A stretch of DNA of 64,000 nucleotides from Coptis chinensis. Taxonomy: Eukaryota; Streptophyta; Magnoliopsida; Ranunculales; Ranunculaceae. A program made the position numbers and the translations under genes. Below the pieces are notes generated by a model. That model did not search any database. It worked only from the letters and a program-made list of their open reading frames with translations, and was not told where the DNA came from. The DNA lies in contig CM027381.1 of the NCBI GenBank assembly GCA_015680905.1, positions 88,003,501-88,067,500 on the forward strand. The letters are read 5' to 3'. Positions 35,871 to 46,149 of the stretch are shown piece by piece (within the stretch, counting starts at the first letter, position 1; each line of letters opens with the position of its first letter).

Positions 35871-37189
35871 ACTTGTACTCCACAAAACATCATTGATGAC
35901 ATTAGGCAGAAGCAGCATGTGGCAATCTCTTATTGGACTGGATGGAGTGCAAGAATTAGATGCTTGCAACAGATTCATGGAGATTTTGCAGAGAGTTACA
36001 AACTAGTACCTGTGTTATGTGATCAGGTAAACCCTAAATGTTGCTTATGTGTTTATATATTGTTTGTTTTCTATATGTGTGTTACTTATGCATTGTTATT
36101 GTTACTTATATATTGTTATTGTTACTTATATATTGTGTGTACTCCATTTTTTATCAGATAATGAGAAGTAATCCAGGGTCAATTGCTTTTTGTTCTAGAA
36201 ATGATCAAACCTTGCAGTTTGAAGATGTATGTGTGTGTTTTACTGCTTCTTTGTCAGGATTCTTGACTGCTTGTAAACCCATTATTGGATTAGATGGGTG
36301 TTTTCTGAAGAGTAAGTATGGAGGACAATGTCTAAGCATGGTAGCATTGGATGGGAACAATGGTTTGTTTCCTATAGCAGTCTATATCACAAGATCTGAG
36401 GGGAAAGAGAGTTGGACTAATTTTTAACAAACAATGAAAAGGAATGGATTAGATTGTCATATGTACAAGTTGACATTTGTGTCTGATAGACAAAAGGGAT
36501 TAATTGAAGCTGTGTCAAGTGTGTTCCCTAACAATCCCCACAGGTTTTGCTTTAGGCATATGTACAAAAACTTTAAGAAAGTTTTCAAGGCAAAACATTT
36601 GGAGTTGCTAGTCTGGGGTGCTGCAAAATGTTATAAGATAACTAATTTTGATAGGTGTATGGCTCAACTAGAAGTTGAATGTCCAGAAGCTAGGGCCTGG
36701 CTTATGAGAGAGAAAGTGGAGAGTTGGGCAAGGGCATACTTTGATGATTATACAAAATGTGATCACATCACAAACAATTTTTCTGAATCATTTAACAACT
36801 GGATTTTGGACTTGAGGGATATGCCCATTGTTCCTTTCTTAGATAAGTATCATACATTGTTGATGTCCTTTTTGTATAAGAGGAGAGAGAAGGTAGAAGA
36901 ATGGGATATAAATGGGTTAGTTCCTGCAGTTGTGAAGAAAATAGAGAAGATGATAGAAGACATTCCTAACTGGGATTTGGAAGCAAGTAATAGCAGTCTG
37001 TATTGTATCAGGGATGTCAAGTCTGATTATAGATACACTGTGAACATAGTAAATCAAGAGTGCAGTTGTAGGAGATGGCAACTCTCTAGGATTGTTTGTG
37101 TGCATGTAGTAGTTATTTTATACAAAATGAGAGCTGATTGGAGAGAGTATTGCAGTTCCTACTTCTGGGTGTCTACATATTGAATGGCT

Positions 37190-38700
37190 TACAAGGGACA
37201 CATCAAGCCAATGGAAGATCCAAGAGACTGGCCCAAGCCTGTAAGTTACCCTAAACTCTCTTTCATTGATACTGGTGTTGAGCTGTTGAACTGACTAATT
37301 TATTTTCACAATAATAATAATAAGGGTCCATAATTATAAATGAAAGAAAAAACAAAGAAGGAAAATGGGCAGTAGTAGTAGTAGTAATAGTAGTTCTTCT
37401 GTAGTAGTGTTGTTCTGTTTTGTGTTCTTGCATTAATTTGTGTTGTTGCATTAATTTGTTCTGTGTTGTTGCATTAATTTGTTCTTCTGTAGTAGTGTTG
37501 TTCTGTAGTTCTTCTGTAGTAGTAGTTCTTCTGTAGTAGTGTTGTTCTGTAGTAGCAGGTAACACTGTAGTTGTTCTATTTTGTGTTGTTGCATTAATTT
37601 GCAAGTAACAAGCAACTGTTGATTCCAAACTTGTATCCAACTTCACACCAAACCAACACTTGTATTTCTTAAATTTCTTAAATTATATAAAAAAAAAAGG
37701 GTGCTGAGTTGGTCTTTTTTTTCCACATGTATCCAGCTTCATTACCACTCCATATATTTCTTCAAATCAATCAGAAGATGGACACAAGTCTTTGTTATGG
37801 AATATAATTTAATTTTCTTATAGAAGGTCATCAGACAATAATGAGGATCATATAGCTAGTAGTATCCTTTTTGGTTGATAGAAGTATGTTTGAAATCACT
37901 CTATAGTAGTAGATTGATAGAAGTTTCAAATCACTCTCTGCCAAATTTGATTATTGCAAGTCCTGGACTATAATGTAGGGACTTAGTAGCAGAGATGCAT
38001 ATAACTCGACACTTGAAACCTAGTAGCGAGATGCATATAACTTAGTAGCAGTAATTTAACTTGAAAATTGACTAGAGAAGAAAGTATATATGACTTAGTA
38101 GAAGAGATGCATATAACTCGACAATTCAATTATTATGACAAGTTAAGAAAGTCGAATTGCTTGTTAAGAGTACACCTTTGAATATATGTGCTCGGTTTAT
38201 AAAGTTTGTTTATTTATCCAGAATTTGTGATTTTTGAGAATTTTATAAGGTTTTGAGATACCCTTTTGAGTTTAAGTCATGAGAGTGTTCATAAAGTGTG
38301 TTTCTTTGTGACAAGTTTTGTGTTGAGAACTTATAACTCAAGTGCTGGGCTATAGTTGGGGGATCATGGAGTATGTTTCTTTGGTTGAATTTTTGTGTAT
38401 GGTTGGTAGTTTAACAAGTTAAAGTGCCTAGTAGTATGGTTGTAAGCTGTAACCTTGGTGATTCAAGCTGAAATGTAAATTGAGTGCTAACAAGAATAGC
38501 ACCATCAATGAAACATTTGTCTAGTTTCTTGTGTTGGATGGTTTTCTGTGTGAATATTACTTGGTTGGATTTGAGGATTTTCTGGTTTTAGTGGAATTGA
38601 ATTTGGCATATGTTTTAGGTTTTGGAGGTGTGTTAAGTATTTATCCATGCATTGTATAATATTGTTCTTTAGTTATTAATTTATGTGTTTGTTTGCATGT
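37190..38700 (+). other. Intron-like region of the MULE transposase gene
   Basis: Non-coding, with a TAG/GTA trinucleotide run and tandem GTTCTTCTGTAGTAGTGTTG units at 37375-37600. The downstream exon begins after TGTAG at about 38702. Confidence 0.55.
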
Positions 38701-38999
38701 AGACACCAGAACAGCTATACCATCCACCTCCACACACCAGGGGTATTGGGCGGCCAAGAAAGAATAGAAGGAGAGATGAAGATGAGGAAGCACCAAACAA
38801 GAAGAGAAGGAAGTGTAGGTTGTGTAGGACAAAGGGGCATAATTCCAAGACATGCAAAGGTCTCCCTGCACAACCAAAAGGTAAGGACACTCATCACTAT
38901 GTGGTTACATATGACATGTCAGGAATTACTTGCATGTCAGGAATTCTCATTTGTTTGGGATAATAGGTAAATCTAAGGCCAAAGATGTAGAATCTTCAC

Positions 39000-40010
39000 A
39001 AGCATCAAATGGTCCATTGCCAGCTTCACCTTCACAACCCAGCACTAGAAGCAAGTCCAGAGTTGCAAGTTCAAGTCCACCACCACTAGCTTCTCCTTCA
39101 TCACAGCCAAGTCAAGTACCTAGCACTAGAAGCAAGTCCATAGTTGCTACTGAAAGTCAACCACCACCAGCTTCACCTTCATCACAACCAAGTCAAGTAC
39201 CCAGCACTAGAAGCAAGTCCAAAGTTGCCACTGAAAGTCCATTGCCAGCTTCACCTTCACAACCCAGCACTAGAAGCAAGTCCAGAGTTGCAAGTTCAAG
39301 TTAACCACCACTAGCTTCTCCTGCATCACAACCAAGTCAAGTACCTAGCACTAGAAGCAAGTCCAAAGTTGCTACTGAAAGTCAACCACCACCAGCTTCA
39401 CCTTCATCACAACCAAGTCAAGTACCCAAAGACTAGAAGCAAGTCCAAAGTTTCCACCGAAAAGTCAACCACCGCTTCACCTTCACAACCCAAAGACTAG
39501 AAGGAAGTCCATTTGTGCAAGTTCAAATCAAGTGCCAACTTCACCATCATCACAGCCCAGCAGTAGGAGCAAGTCCAAAGCTGCAAGTTCAAGTCAAGTA
39601 CCACCTTCACCATCATCACAGCCCAACACTAGGGACAAGTCCAAGGAAATAGTTGTTAGTCAGCCAACATCATCACAGCCCATCACTAGGGGCAAGTCCA
39701 AGGAAACTACTTCATCACAACCCAACACTAGAGACAAAACCAAGGAAGTAGCTTCATCACAGGCCAGCACTAGGGCCAAAACCAAGGAAGCAGCTTCATC
39801 ACAGCCCATCACTAGGGCCAAAACCAAGGAAGCAACTTCATCACAGCCCAGCACTAGGGACAAAACTAAGGAAGCAGCTTCAACACTGCCCAGCACTAGG
39901 GACAAAACCAAGGAAGCAGCTTCATCACAGCCCAGCACTAGGGACAAGTCCAAGGAAACAGTTGTTAGTCAGCCAACATCATCACAGCCTAACACTAGGG
40001 CCAAAACCAA
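39000..40010 (+). repeat. Tandem coding repeats in the MULE transposase tail
   Basis: Two repeat types. At 39000-39430, units of about 84 bp (SQVPSTRSKSKVATES with PPPASPSSQP). At 39690-39990, six to seven 42-bp units coding SSQPSTRDKTKEAA. One nonsense codon (39302-39304) and frameshifts near 39430 interrupt the run. The product would be Ser/Gln/Lys-rich, basic and disordered. Confidence 0.8.
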
Positions 40011-40859
40011 GGCAGCATGTTCAACTGTGACAATACCAACAAAGGCCACTACAAAGCCTTCTACTGTGAATTTTCAACCACCAACACCAAAGCAACTACA
40101 AACATTGGTAGCTGGTGGAGTGCCATTACCACAAAAGCCACATAAGGCTAATACATTCTAGGTAGAGTATAATATAGGTTTATCGGTTGATAAGTTGAAC
40201 TGATTTATATCAAATTGACTCTGTTTTGTAAATTGGCTGATCTAGTGTTTATCTGATTAGGCTCTAGAGCAAAGGCATACTTTTGCTGACCTTATGAAGA
40301 GGCTCAGAGACACCTACATGCCACCATGTGTAGCAGAGAAACTAAACAGCAGTTCAGGTGCACCACCAAAAATGGCCAAGGCCACAAAACAAAACAAACC
40401 ACCACTAGCTCCTCCACCAAATCCAGGATCAAGGCAGAAGTTCCAAATTGTGAGGCCAGATTGGAAACTCTGAATTCTGCAGGAAGGGTTATTGTGATTT
40501 GGGTACCTTTGTTATTTTGGATGGTTGGAAACTCTGCAAGACTGTTACATTTTGGGCATGTAATGACTTGTTTTGTTATTTTGATTTTTTTGTGGATGGT
40601 ACTTGGACAATGTTTGGTTTTGGACCTAAGATATTATGAATGACTTATATATTTCTAAGGGTACCCTATTTCTAATTCTGTCATGTTTTATCTTATGTTT
40701 TAGGGAAACCCTAAACTTATTGTATTAGGGAATGACTTATATGTTTTTATGATAGTAAACTTAACACCAATTAATAACAGTCAACAAACCACAATTTTGA
40801 TTAATAGCTAACAAGACAACAATACAAAATAATACATCAAGTCCCTGCAAATTAACATG

Positions 40860-41664
40860 CTAAATTTGCTTCATATGTTCCTTTCCTTTAAGAAGAATCT
40901 TTGCAATAAATGCTTCAGATAAATCTTCTATGACTAACTCAATATTCAATTCCAAATTGGAATTGGACTTCGAAGATGATGACTCCTTCGCCTCTTCTTC
41001 AAAAACCAACTTCTTTGGTTCAGACTTCTCCTTCTTACAACCTGCAATTGCAAGTTCCAACCATTCAAACTGATCACACCTTGGGCATTTCAGAAACTTC
41101 TCGCCCTTGCTTCTTAGTTAAGTTGAAGTCCTCACGTCCCTAATAGTAGTACAGATCTTGCATGGAGACCGCTTCCAAGGACAAGTATATGACCAATGGT
41201 CCTCTGCTTTACATACAAAGCATCCAGTGCCTTTCTCTCAACCAGAATGGACTACCAAGATCGTTGGGTTTGTCACTTGAATTTCCCATTAAATCATCTA
41301 GCCATTGCGCCGATTCACATTTCTGACATTTGATAAACCTTTTTTTGTTATTGTCTTCAAGCAAGTCGCATTCGTTGTTGCAATTCTTACAAATTACGTG
41401 CATCCAAGGGCATTAAGCTGTTTATGTGTCTTTTGGCCACACAATAAGCATGAACAATCCTGAAACATTATAAACATATTTTAGACATACCACCCCACTG
41501 TTAAAACATTAATTAGTAATAGCCCCCCAAAGTTCAAATTAACGATAAACCAAAAAGGTCTAATGTCTTACCTTTCGAAAGAAACAGTAAGACAATATTA
41601 AGTACCTTGTAATCGGAATGCAGTTGGAGTTTGACTCGTGACCGCCACCCATCTTCAATTTCAT
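40860..41664 (-). pseudogene. Accessory zinc-knuckle/GRF-type zinc-finger gene in the MULE
   Basis: Exon 1 is 41664-41606 (MKLKMGGGHESNSNCIPIT), GT donor. Exon 2 starts after TTTCAG at 41459. It shows two copies of a module: a CCHC-like knuckle then a CX2C finger ending in W. Module 1 reads CLLCGQKTHK.. / CKNC / RFIKCQKCESAQWLDDL. Module 2 reads CFVCKAEDHWSYTCPW / CKIC / KFLKCPRCDQFEWLELA. A C-terminal acidic helix-rich tail follows (LNIELVIEDLSEAFIAKILL) to TAG at 40860-40862. At least two frame breaks occur, between module 1 and upstream and at about 41120. A TATA-like CTATAAAAAC precedes it at the TIR edge. Convergent to the transposase. Role unknown; zinc modules suggest nucleic-acid binding. 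Confidence 0.6.
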
Positions 41665-41739
41665 GGCTTTAGGGAGAAGATGAAGTCTGTTTTTATAGGG
41701 AGAAGATGAAGTCAATTTGATGGCTTTAGGCAACGGCTA

Positions 41740-42196
41740 GTTTTACTTTAGTTTCAATCCGTTGGATATAATGCGCTGGATGACTCCACGTGTCTATCTA
41801 CTTTGACTGAGAAGTAATTTCTTTGGTAATCTATTATGACCGTTAGATTACTTTCACAGGATGGCGACACGTATTTCACAATTCAAACTTTGGTAAATAG
41901 TTCGGTGGCAAAAGAGTAATTACAAGATCAGGGGTAGTTGGTGTCTTTTTCTTTGGATCAATTCTGACCTTTGATTTTTTCTTTGGAGATCGTGACACGC
42001 GCCTAATTTGACCTACTGTGATGACTCAAAGTCATGGCTAAGGGTAGTTTGGTCTTTTCACTATAGTTGACTTTCGAGATAACAGTCAAGACTTGTTGAC
42101 TTGGACGACACGTGAAAATGGGGGTGACCCTAATATTTTTGAAAATGGGGGGGTATCCCTAGTTGGAACTAGTAATGGGGTAAGTCTAACTAACCC
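41740..42196 (-). repeat. MULE right terminal inverted repeat
   Basis: Inverse of the left TIR. It would serve as promoter region for the minus-strand zinc-finger gene, whose leader begins directly inside it. Confidence 0.9.
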
Positions 42197-42821
42197 TAAA
42201 ATATAAACTAAAAGAATTCGAAATTAATACAAGGATGAATGATTCATCTTCTCCAAAATTCAAAAGTTGAATTTGAACTTTTGATATTTGCCTAATGTTC
42301 AAACTTGAATATTTGAAATTGATGTTGAACTCATAAGTTTGTGTTCATATCTCTCAAATTTCTACAAAAGTTAAAAGAAAATATAAACAAAATACAAAAA
42401 TATTAGAGTCAGAGTTTTGAAATTATACGGGTCAACAAGGTTGGGTCAACGACTTTTGACACGGTACGGGTCGGGCGGCTTGATGGGTCGGGTTTGAGCA
42501 TAGAACCTACACCCATAGCCCGACCGCGTAAAAACGGTGGCGGGGAGGGGCGGGTCTGTTTTTGGGTCGGTGCGGGTTTGGGTGGCGGGTGAAGACCGGG
42601 TACCCTACCGGATGATGGGTCAACGGTTTGTTTTTACACTCCTACTCTCACCATTGTTCTTTGTGTTTGATTAGTTGAATTCGTTTAAGTCTAGAGAGTT
42701 AAGAGTAGAACGATTCCGTACTCTATATATTGCATGAATATATATGTGAGAGTAGGAAATAAATAATTAATACCGTAAGAATGAAGTTAGAGTAATCTAG
42801 TTTAGTTTTTACGGGTTATCA

Positions 42822-43685
42822 CCTACAAAGGCAACAACTTTCTGCAGATACATCTTAACTTTCTAGTTGTAGGACAGAAGCCACACTACAACATCGTAAC
42901 TCCTATGTCAAGAACCTTTAACAATACAAATTGCACAAATGAGTCAAATGCTGGCAAAATTAGCAATAAACATTGGTTGTACAAGAGGGTGGTGTTGATG
43001 CTAATCTTTCACTCATGCATTATGTATGGTGTTTTGTATGTAAGGGCAATTGAGATAGAAATGTTTCTCTTGGTGCATAAATAATCAAGCTTGACAGAAC
43101 AAATTGTTGTAAAAGGGGTTAGATAATCGAATAGAACAAAAGGACAGAGGAAGAACGAACTATCAAGGTGTGTGAATTCACTATCCTTAAGAAGAGATTT
43201 CGCCCCCTTAGATGGTGTAAAGGCTTCATAGGCATCTCTTCTCACAGGATTCAATGACTGAAGTAGACTAAGATATACTTCAATAGGCTACTCTCTAAAA
43301 CAACAACACAACTCTCTCTGGCGGCTAGAGGAAGAAGAAAAAGAAAAGGTTTTTGGGTTTCTTCATTGAGTCCTTAGATCTGGACATGAGTCTTGTTTAT
43401 ACAGAGATCAAATATCTGTTTTTGTTTCTAATACAATATTAGAAACCTACTGTAATAAGGAATTCAAAACTTACTCAAGAAGCAAAACTAGTTTTGGGAA
43501 TTGGCTAAGCCAACTAACATATCACACATGAGAAACCAAGCTCAAGCCCGAACCCGACAAAGTTAGTGGTAGCTTACCAATGTGGGACTATCACACAAAC
43601 ATAAAGTAGGAGGGAACACTCATTATTCTACTTCTCCACTTTGTATACACAAGTAGTTTGAAATACACAAAAGAGAATTCCAACA
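42822..43685 (-). repeat. 3' LTR of a second, decayed copia element
   Basis: On the minus strand the polypurine tract GTGGGGGAT (43694-43686) is followed by TGTTGGAATTC, a typical copia pol-to-3'-LTR junction, so the LTR runs leftward from 43685. It includes the leader-like text TAAACAAGACTCATG near 43400. The far end was not located. A short frame at 43254-43009 inside is probably fortuitous. Confidence 0.55.
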
Positions 43686-44350
43686 ATCCCCCACTATTTC
43701 AAAATACTTATAGTCCCCCACTATTTTGGAATAAAATATGACAAAAGGGTTAACAAAGTGCCAGAGAGAATCAAAATTATAGTGCATAAAATAATGGTGT
43801 CTTACAGGCTTAAACCAATCATAGGGCAACAAATCATATCTCACGTGCAAGTGGTAGAATAAAATCTTTAAACCAACATTCCCTTGTAGCGAGATAGATG
43901 ACATACACCCACACTCTCTTTCATTTTGGCCCTGCGCTACCTGTGCTATATGAATGCTCTAAAATACTTGCCCAAATATCCATAAGAACCGACCCAATTC
44001 TACATTCACATGGGTGGATCTCCATCAGGTATACATTGCAGTTTAAATACACCACCTCATTAAAATATGGGCTATGAAATCCAATAAGAGTTAAAGAACT
44101 CATCCTTACTCATTGCAATTCTAGTTATACAAAGTATACTGTAGTACCATCTCGTCATAGGGTGGGATGTCTCATAAATAAATAAGATGATAGTACTGCA
44201 GGACGACGAAATGACTTGTTTTTCCCTTTGAACCTATTCATGGGATCTTCAATCACATAGGTAGGGTTGCCATCAGTGTCACCCTATATAAAGGCATAAG
44301 TCCCATCCCCTTCGACGTATAACCACTTGCCTCCAAATAAGTGGTGCGGT

Positions 44351-46149
44351 TAGAGGTGGAACTCGGGCGGGTTGGGTTGGGTTGAGGCATAACTTGAGTT
44401 CAGCCAGAGTTTTAAATGTTTCAATCCGAGCCCGGGACCAAACCCTAGTCGGTCTTTAAATTTTCAATCTAAGCCATAGCCTGACCAATTCGGGTCGGGT
44501 CGGGTTAGTCAAACTGATAGGGTTATATACTAAAAGCATTACTTTTGTATTAACTCTAATTCTGTATATTTTGAATGAGAATCATATGGGCAAATGTTAT
44601 GCATATTATATATGTTATTAGTTATATGCATGTGTATAATACTTTATGTTGTAGATGATATGGTGTGGACACACAGAAGATCATATCATCAGTACCTTAT
44701 AAAGTATAAGTAATCGTTCACAACCTAGATGGATTTGGACAAACCATTAGTACGGTTGTAGTATAATCTGGTATTAGTCTATCTTGACTATAGGATTACA
44801 CTAGTACACTTTGTGTATTGAACAGGACCAAGTGAGGTTGTTTCTCTTTATACTTACTATATAAGAGAACAAGCGCCTCTGTTATTATGGATGTTTGTCC
44901 TCTTAATCCGGATATAATAACAGACACTTATGTGCATTGTACATTGCTTTAAATCATCAATGAGTGAGATTCATTTGTGAATCAACAAACTCGATGGATT
45001 GGATAATGACATTGTTTGTAAGGTGTACTATTGATTATAGAAGGAATCCGTGACCCGCAGGAAGTCGGATTGATGATGTCCCCTTCAGGAGCTCAAAAAG
45101 ATTTTCATGTAAACCCTGCAGGTGGATTTATTCTGACATGACAATGAGGTTGAGTGGTACTACTCAAAGACATAAGAAGTTGATTAATGTAGTTGTTAGT
45201 AACTTGACTTAATCAACGGACATTCGATATCTTAAACACGGGGAGATCAACGAGCATATAATATGGAGCCCATAAACGTTGACATGTAATTTGGGATTAG
45301 GGCGGTAGTGCAACAATGGCCTTTAGTGGAATAAGCCATTTGTTGACGGACTTGGGTTGTGTGTTCTGGGCGAACATGGGAAGCCCAAGCCCGTCAGGAG
45401 GCACACCCTAATTTCTCCTCATGGTCCCTGTTGTAGCCTATAAATAGAAACCCTTCTCTCCTGGCCAAAATTCACTATTCATCTGGATTGAAAAGAGAGG
45501 CAAAGAAATATAGATCCAAAATTGGTTCTAGCTTTGTGAGAAAGAAGGGGGTGGTTGGTAGATCGTTGCCCACACAACGTCCAATCTATTGAAAGGAATA
45601 CAACAGAAGATCAAGGGGTTGATTTCGGATTTCATAAAGCTTGGATTCTCAGAGATATCAAGAAACCGGATTTACAGGTATGTTTTCCAATCCAAAATCG
45701 CGAGAACCATTAATCCCGCTGCGTATGGTTTTCACGGTTTGTAGAAATATTCATTATGAAATAACGGTTCCTACACAAACTTCTCGGGGTTTTGTAAAAT
45801 TAGAAAGTAAAAAACACCGAAATTGAAATATTATAATGAAATAAAAATGGTTTGATTGTTTGAAAAGAAAACTAACTTTGTTGATTACATTATTCTATTT
45901 AAAATAGAGATTCTCAACCTTATATTTTATAAGAATAGAAGGATTGAAATATATACGTACATATATTCACAAGGGCTCGGGTTTTTCAATTTTTTTATAT
46001 TCCAACCCGAGCCCAACCCAAAACCGAGTCGGGTTTTGATTTTACAAAACCAAGCCCGGACCACAGATCTGACATGTTAGCCCAGGACCAACAAAAGTCG
46101 GGTTTTAGTCCATCGGATTTGGGCTAACCTGACCCAAGTTCCACCCCTA
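44351..46149. mobile_element. Non-autonomous hAT, 8-bp TSD GGTGCGGT, with a solo LTR inside
   Basis: Exact duplications GGTGCGGT at 44343-44350 and 46150-46157. Inverted ends are TAGAGGTGGAACTCGGG and, read inward from the right, TAGGGGTGGAACTTGGG. CGGGT-rich subterminal repeats lie at both sides. About 0.53 kb without the LTR insertion. Non-coding. Confidence 0.85.
44515..45775. mobile_element. Solo LTR, 5-bp TSD CAAAC, nested in the hAT
   Basis: 1261 bp from TGATAGGGTTATATAC to CGGTTCCTACA, flanked by exact CAAAC (44510-44514 and 45776-45780). It contains TATAAATAGAAACCCTTC near 45439 as likely LTR promoter. No coding sequence. Probably copia-type from the size and ends; orientation plus is inferred from the TATA. 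Confidence 0.75.

Larger units (their letters stand above)
31180..40473 (+). pseudogene. MULE transposase (MURA-like), multi-exon, disrupted
   Basis: Starts ATG at 31180 (MADDEVRNLLIHYVGFFKTP). A decayed acidic/basic N-terminal region follows. The MuDR DNA-binding domain at about 32090-32370 reads KNRFVGRMVVNKSYRILAIC and FTMRLSTFNNEHRCAADTDY. A solo LTR then splits the exon at ACTTG (32367-32371). The frame resumes at 35876 with TPQNIIDDIRQKQHVAISYW. The DDE transposase core has D in IIGLDGCFLK (about 36290), D in FVSDRQKGL (36480) and E in NNFSESFNNW (36775). TAA at 36427 breaks it between them. A SWIM-type zinc finger, CSCRRWQ..CVHV, lies at about 37058-37110. After a 1.5-kb intron a CCHC knuckle CRLCRTKGHNSKTC follows (about 38812), then Ser/Pro/Gln repeats and a last exon ending RPDWKL (stop 40471-40473). 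Confidence 0.8.
30293..42196 (+). mobile_element. Mutator-like element (MULE) with long TIRs, 9-bp TSD
   Basis: Perfect 9-bp target duplications TAAAATATA (30284-30292 and 42197-42205) flank inverted repeats of about 460 bp that begin GGGTTAGTTAGACTTACCCC. It carries a plus-strand MURA-type transposase gene and a convergent minus-strand zinc-finger gene. A 3.5-kb solo LTR interrupts it. The perfect TSD and well-matched TIRs suggest modest age; the coding parts are nevertheless broken. Confidence 0.9.
29872..42644. mobile_element. Non-autonomous hAT element, 8-bp TSD CTCTCACC
   Basis: Exact 8-bp duplications CTCTCACC at 29864-29871 and 42645-42652. Terminal inverted repeats are TAGGGGTGTAA on the left and TAGGAGTGTAA read inward on the right. 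Subterminal GGGCGGGTCGGGTC-type motifs occur at both ends. Without the inserted MULE it is about 0.85 kb and encodes no transposase. Confidence 0.8.
28661..42821. mobile_element. Outer LTR-like element hosting the nested insertions
   Basis: 28661-29871 joined across the insertions to 42653-42821 (about 1.4 kb) starts TGTTATCGTG and ends GGGTTATCA, giving TG..CA ends. It contains long non-coding AT-rich text typical of plant LTRs. Flanks AGTAC and CCTAC agree at only three of five bases, so the boundaries and the solo-LTR reading are tentative. Confidence 0.35.

Noticed and set aside
37263-37646. 127-codon Thr/Gln-rich minus-strand frame
   Set aside because: Arises from tandem GTT/GTA-rich repeats in the MULE intron.
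39660-39953. 97-codon minus-strand Leu/Val/Ala repeat protein
   Set aside because: Mirror of the 42-bp tandem coding repeats of the plus strand.
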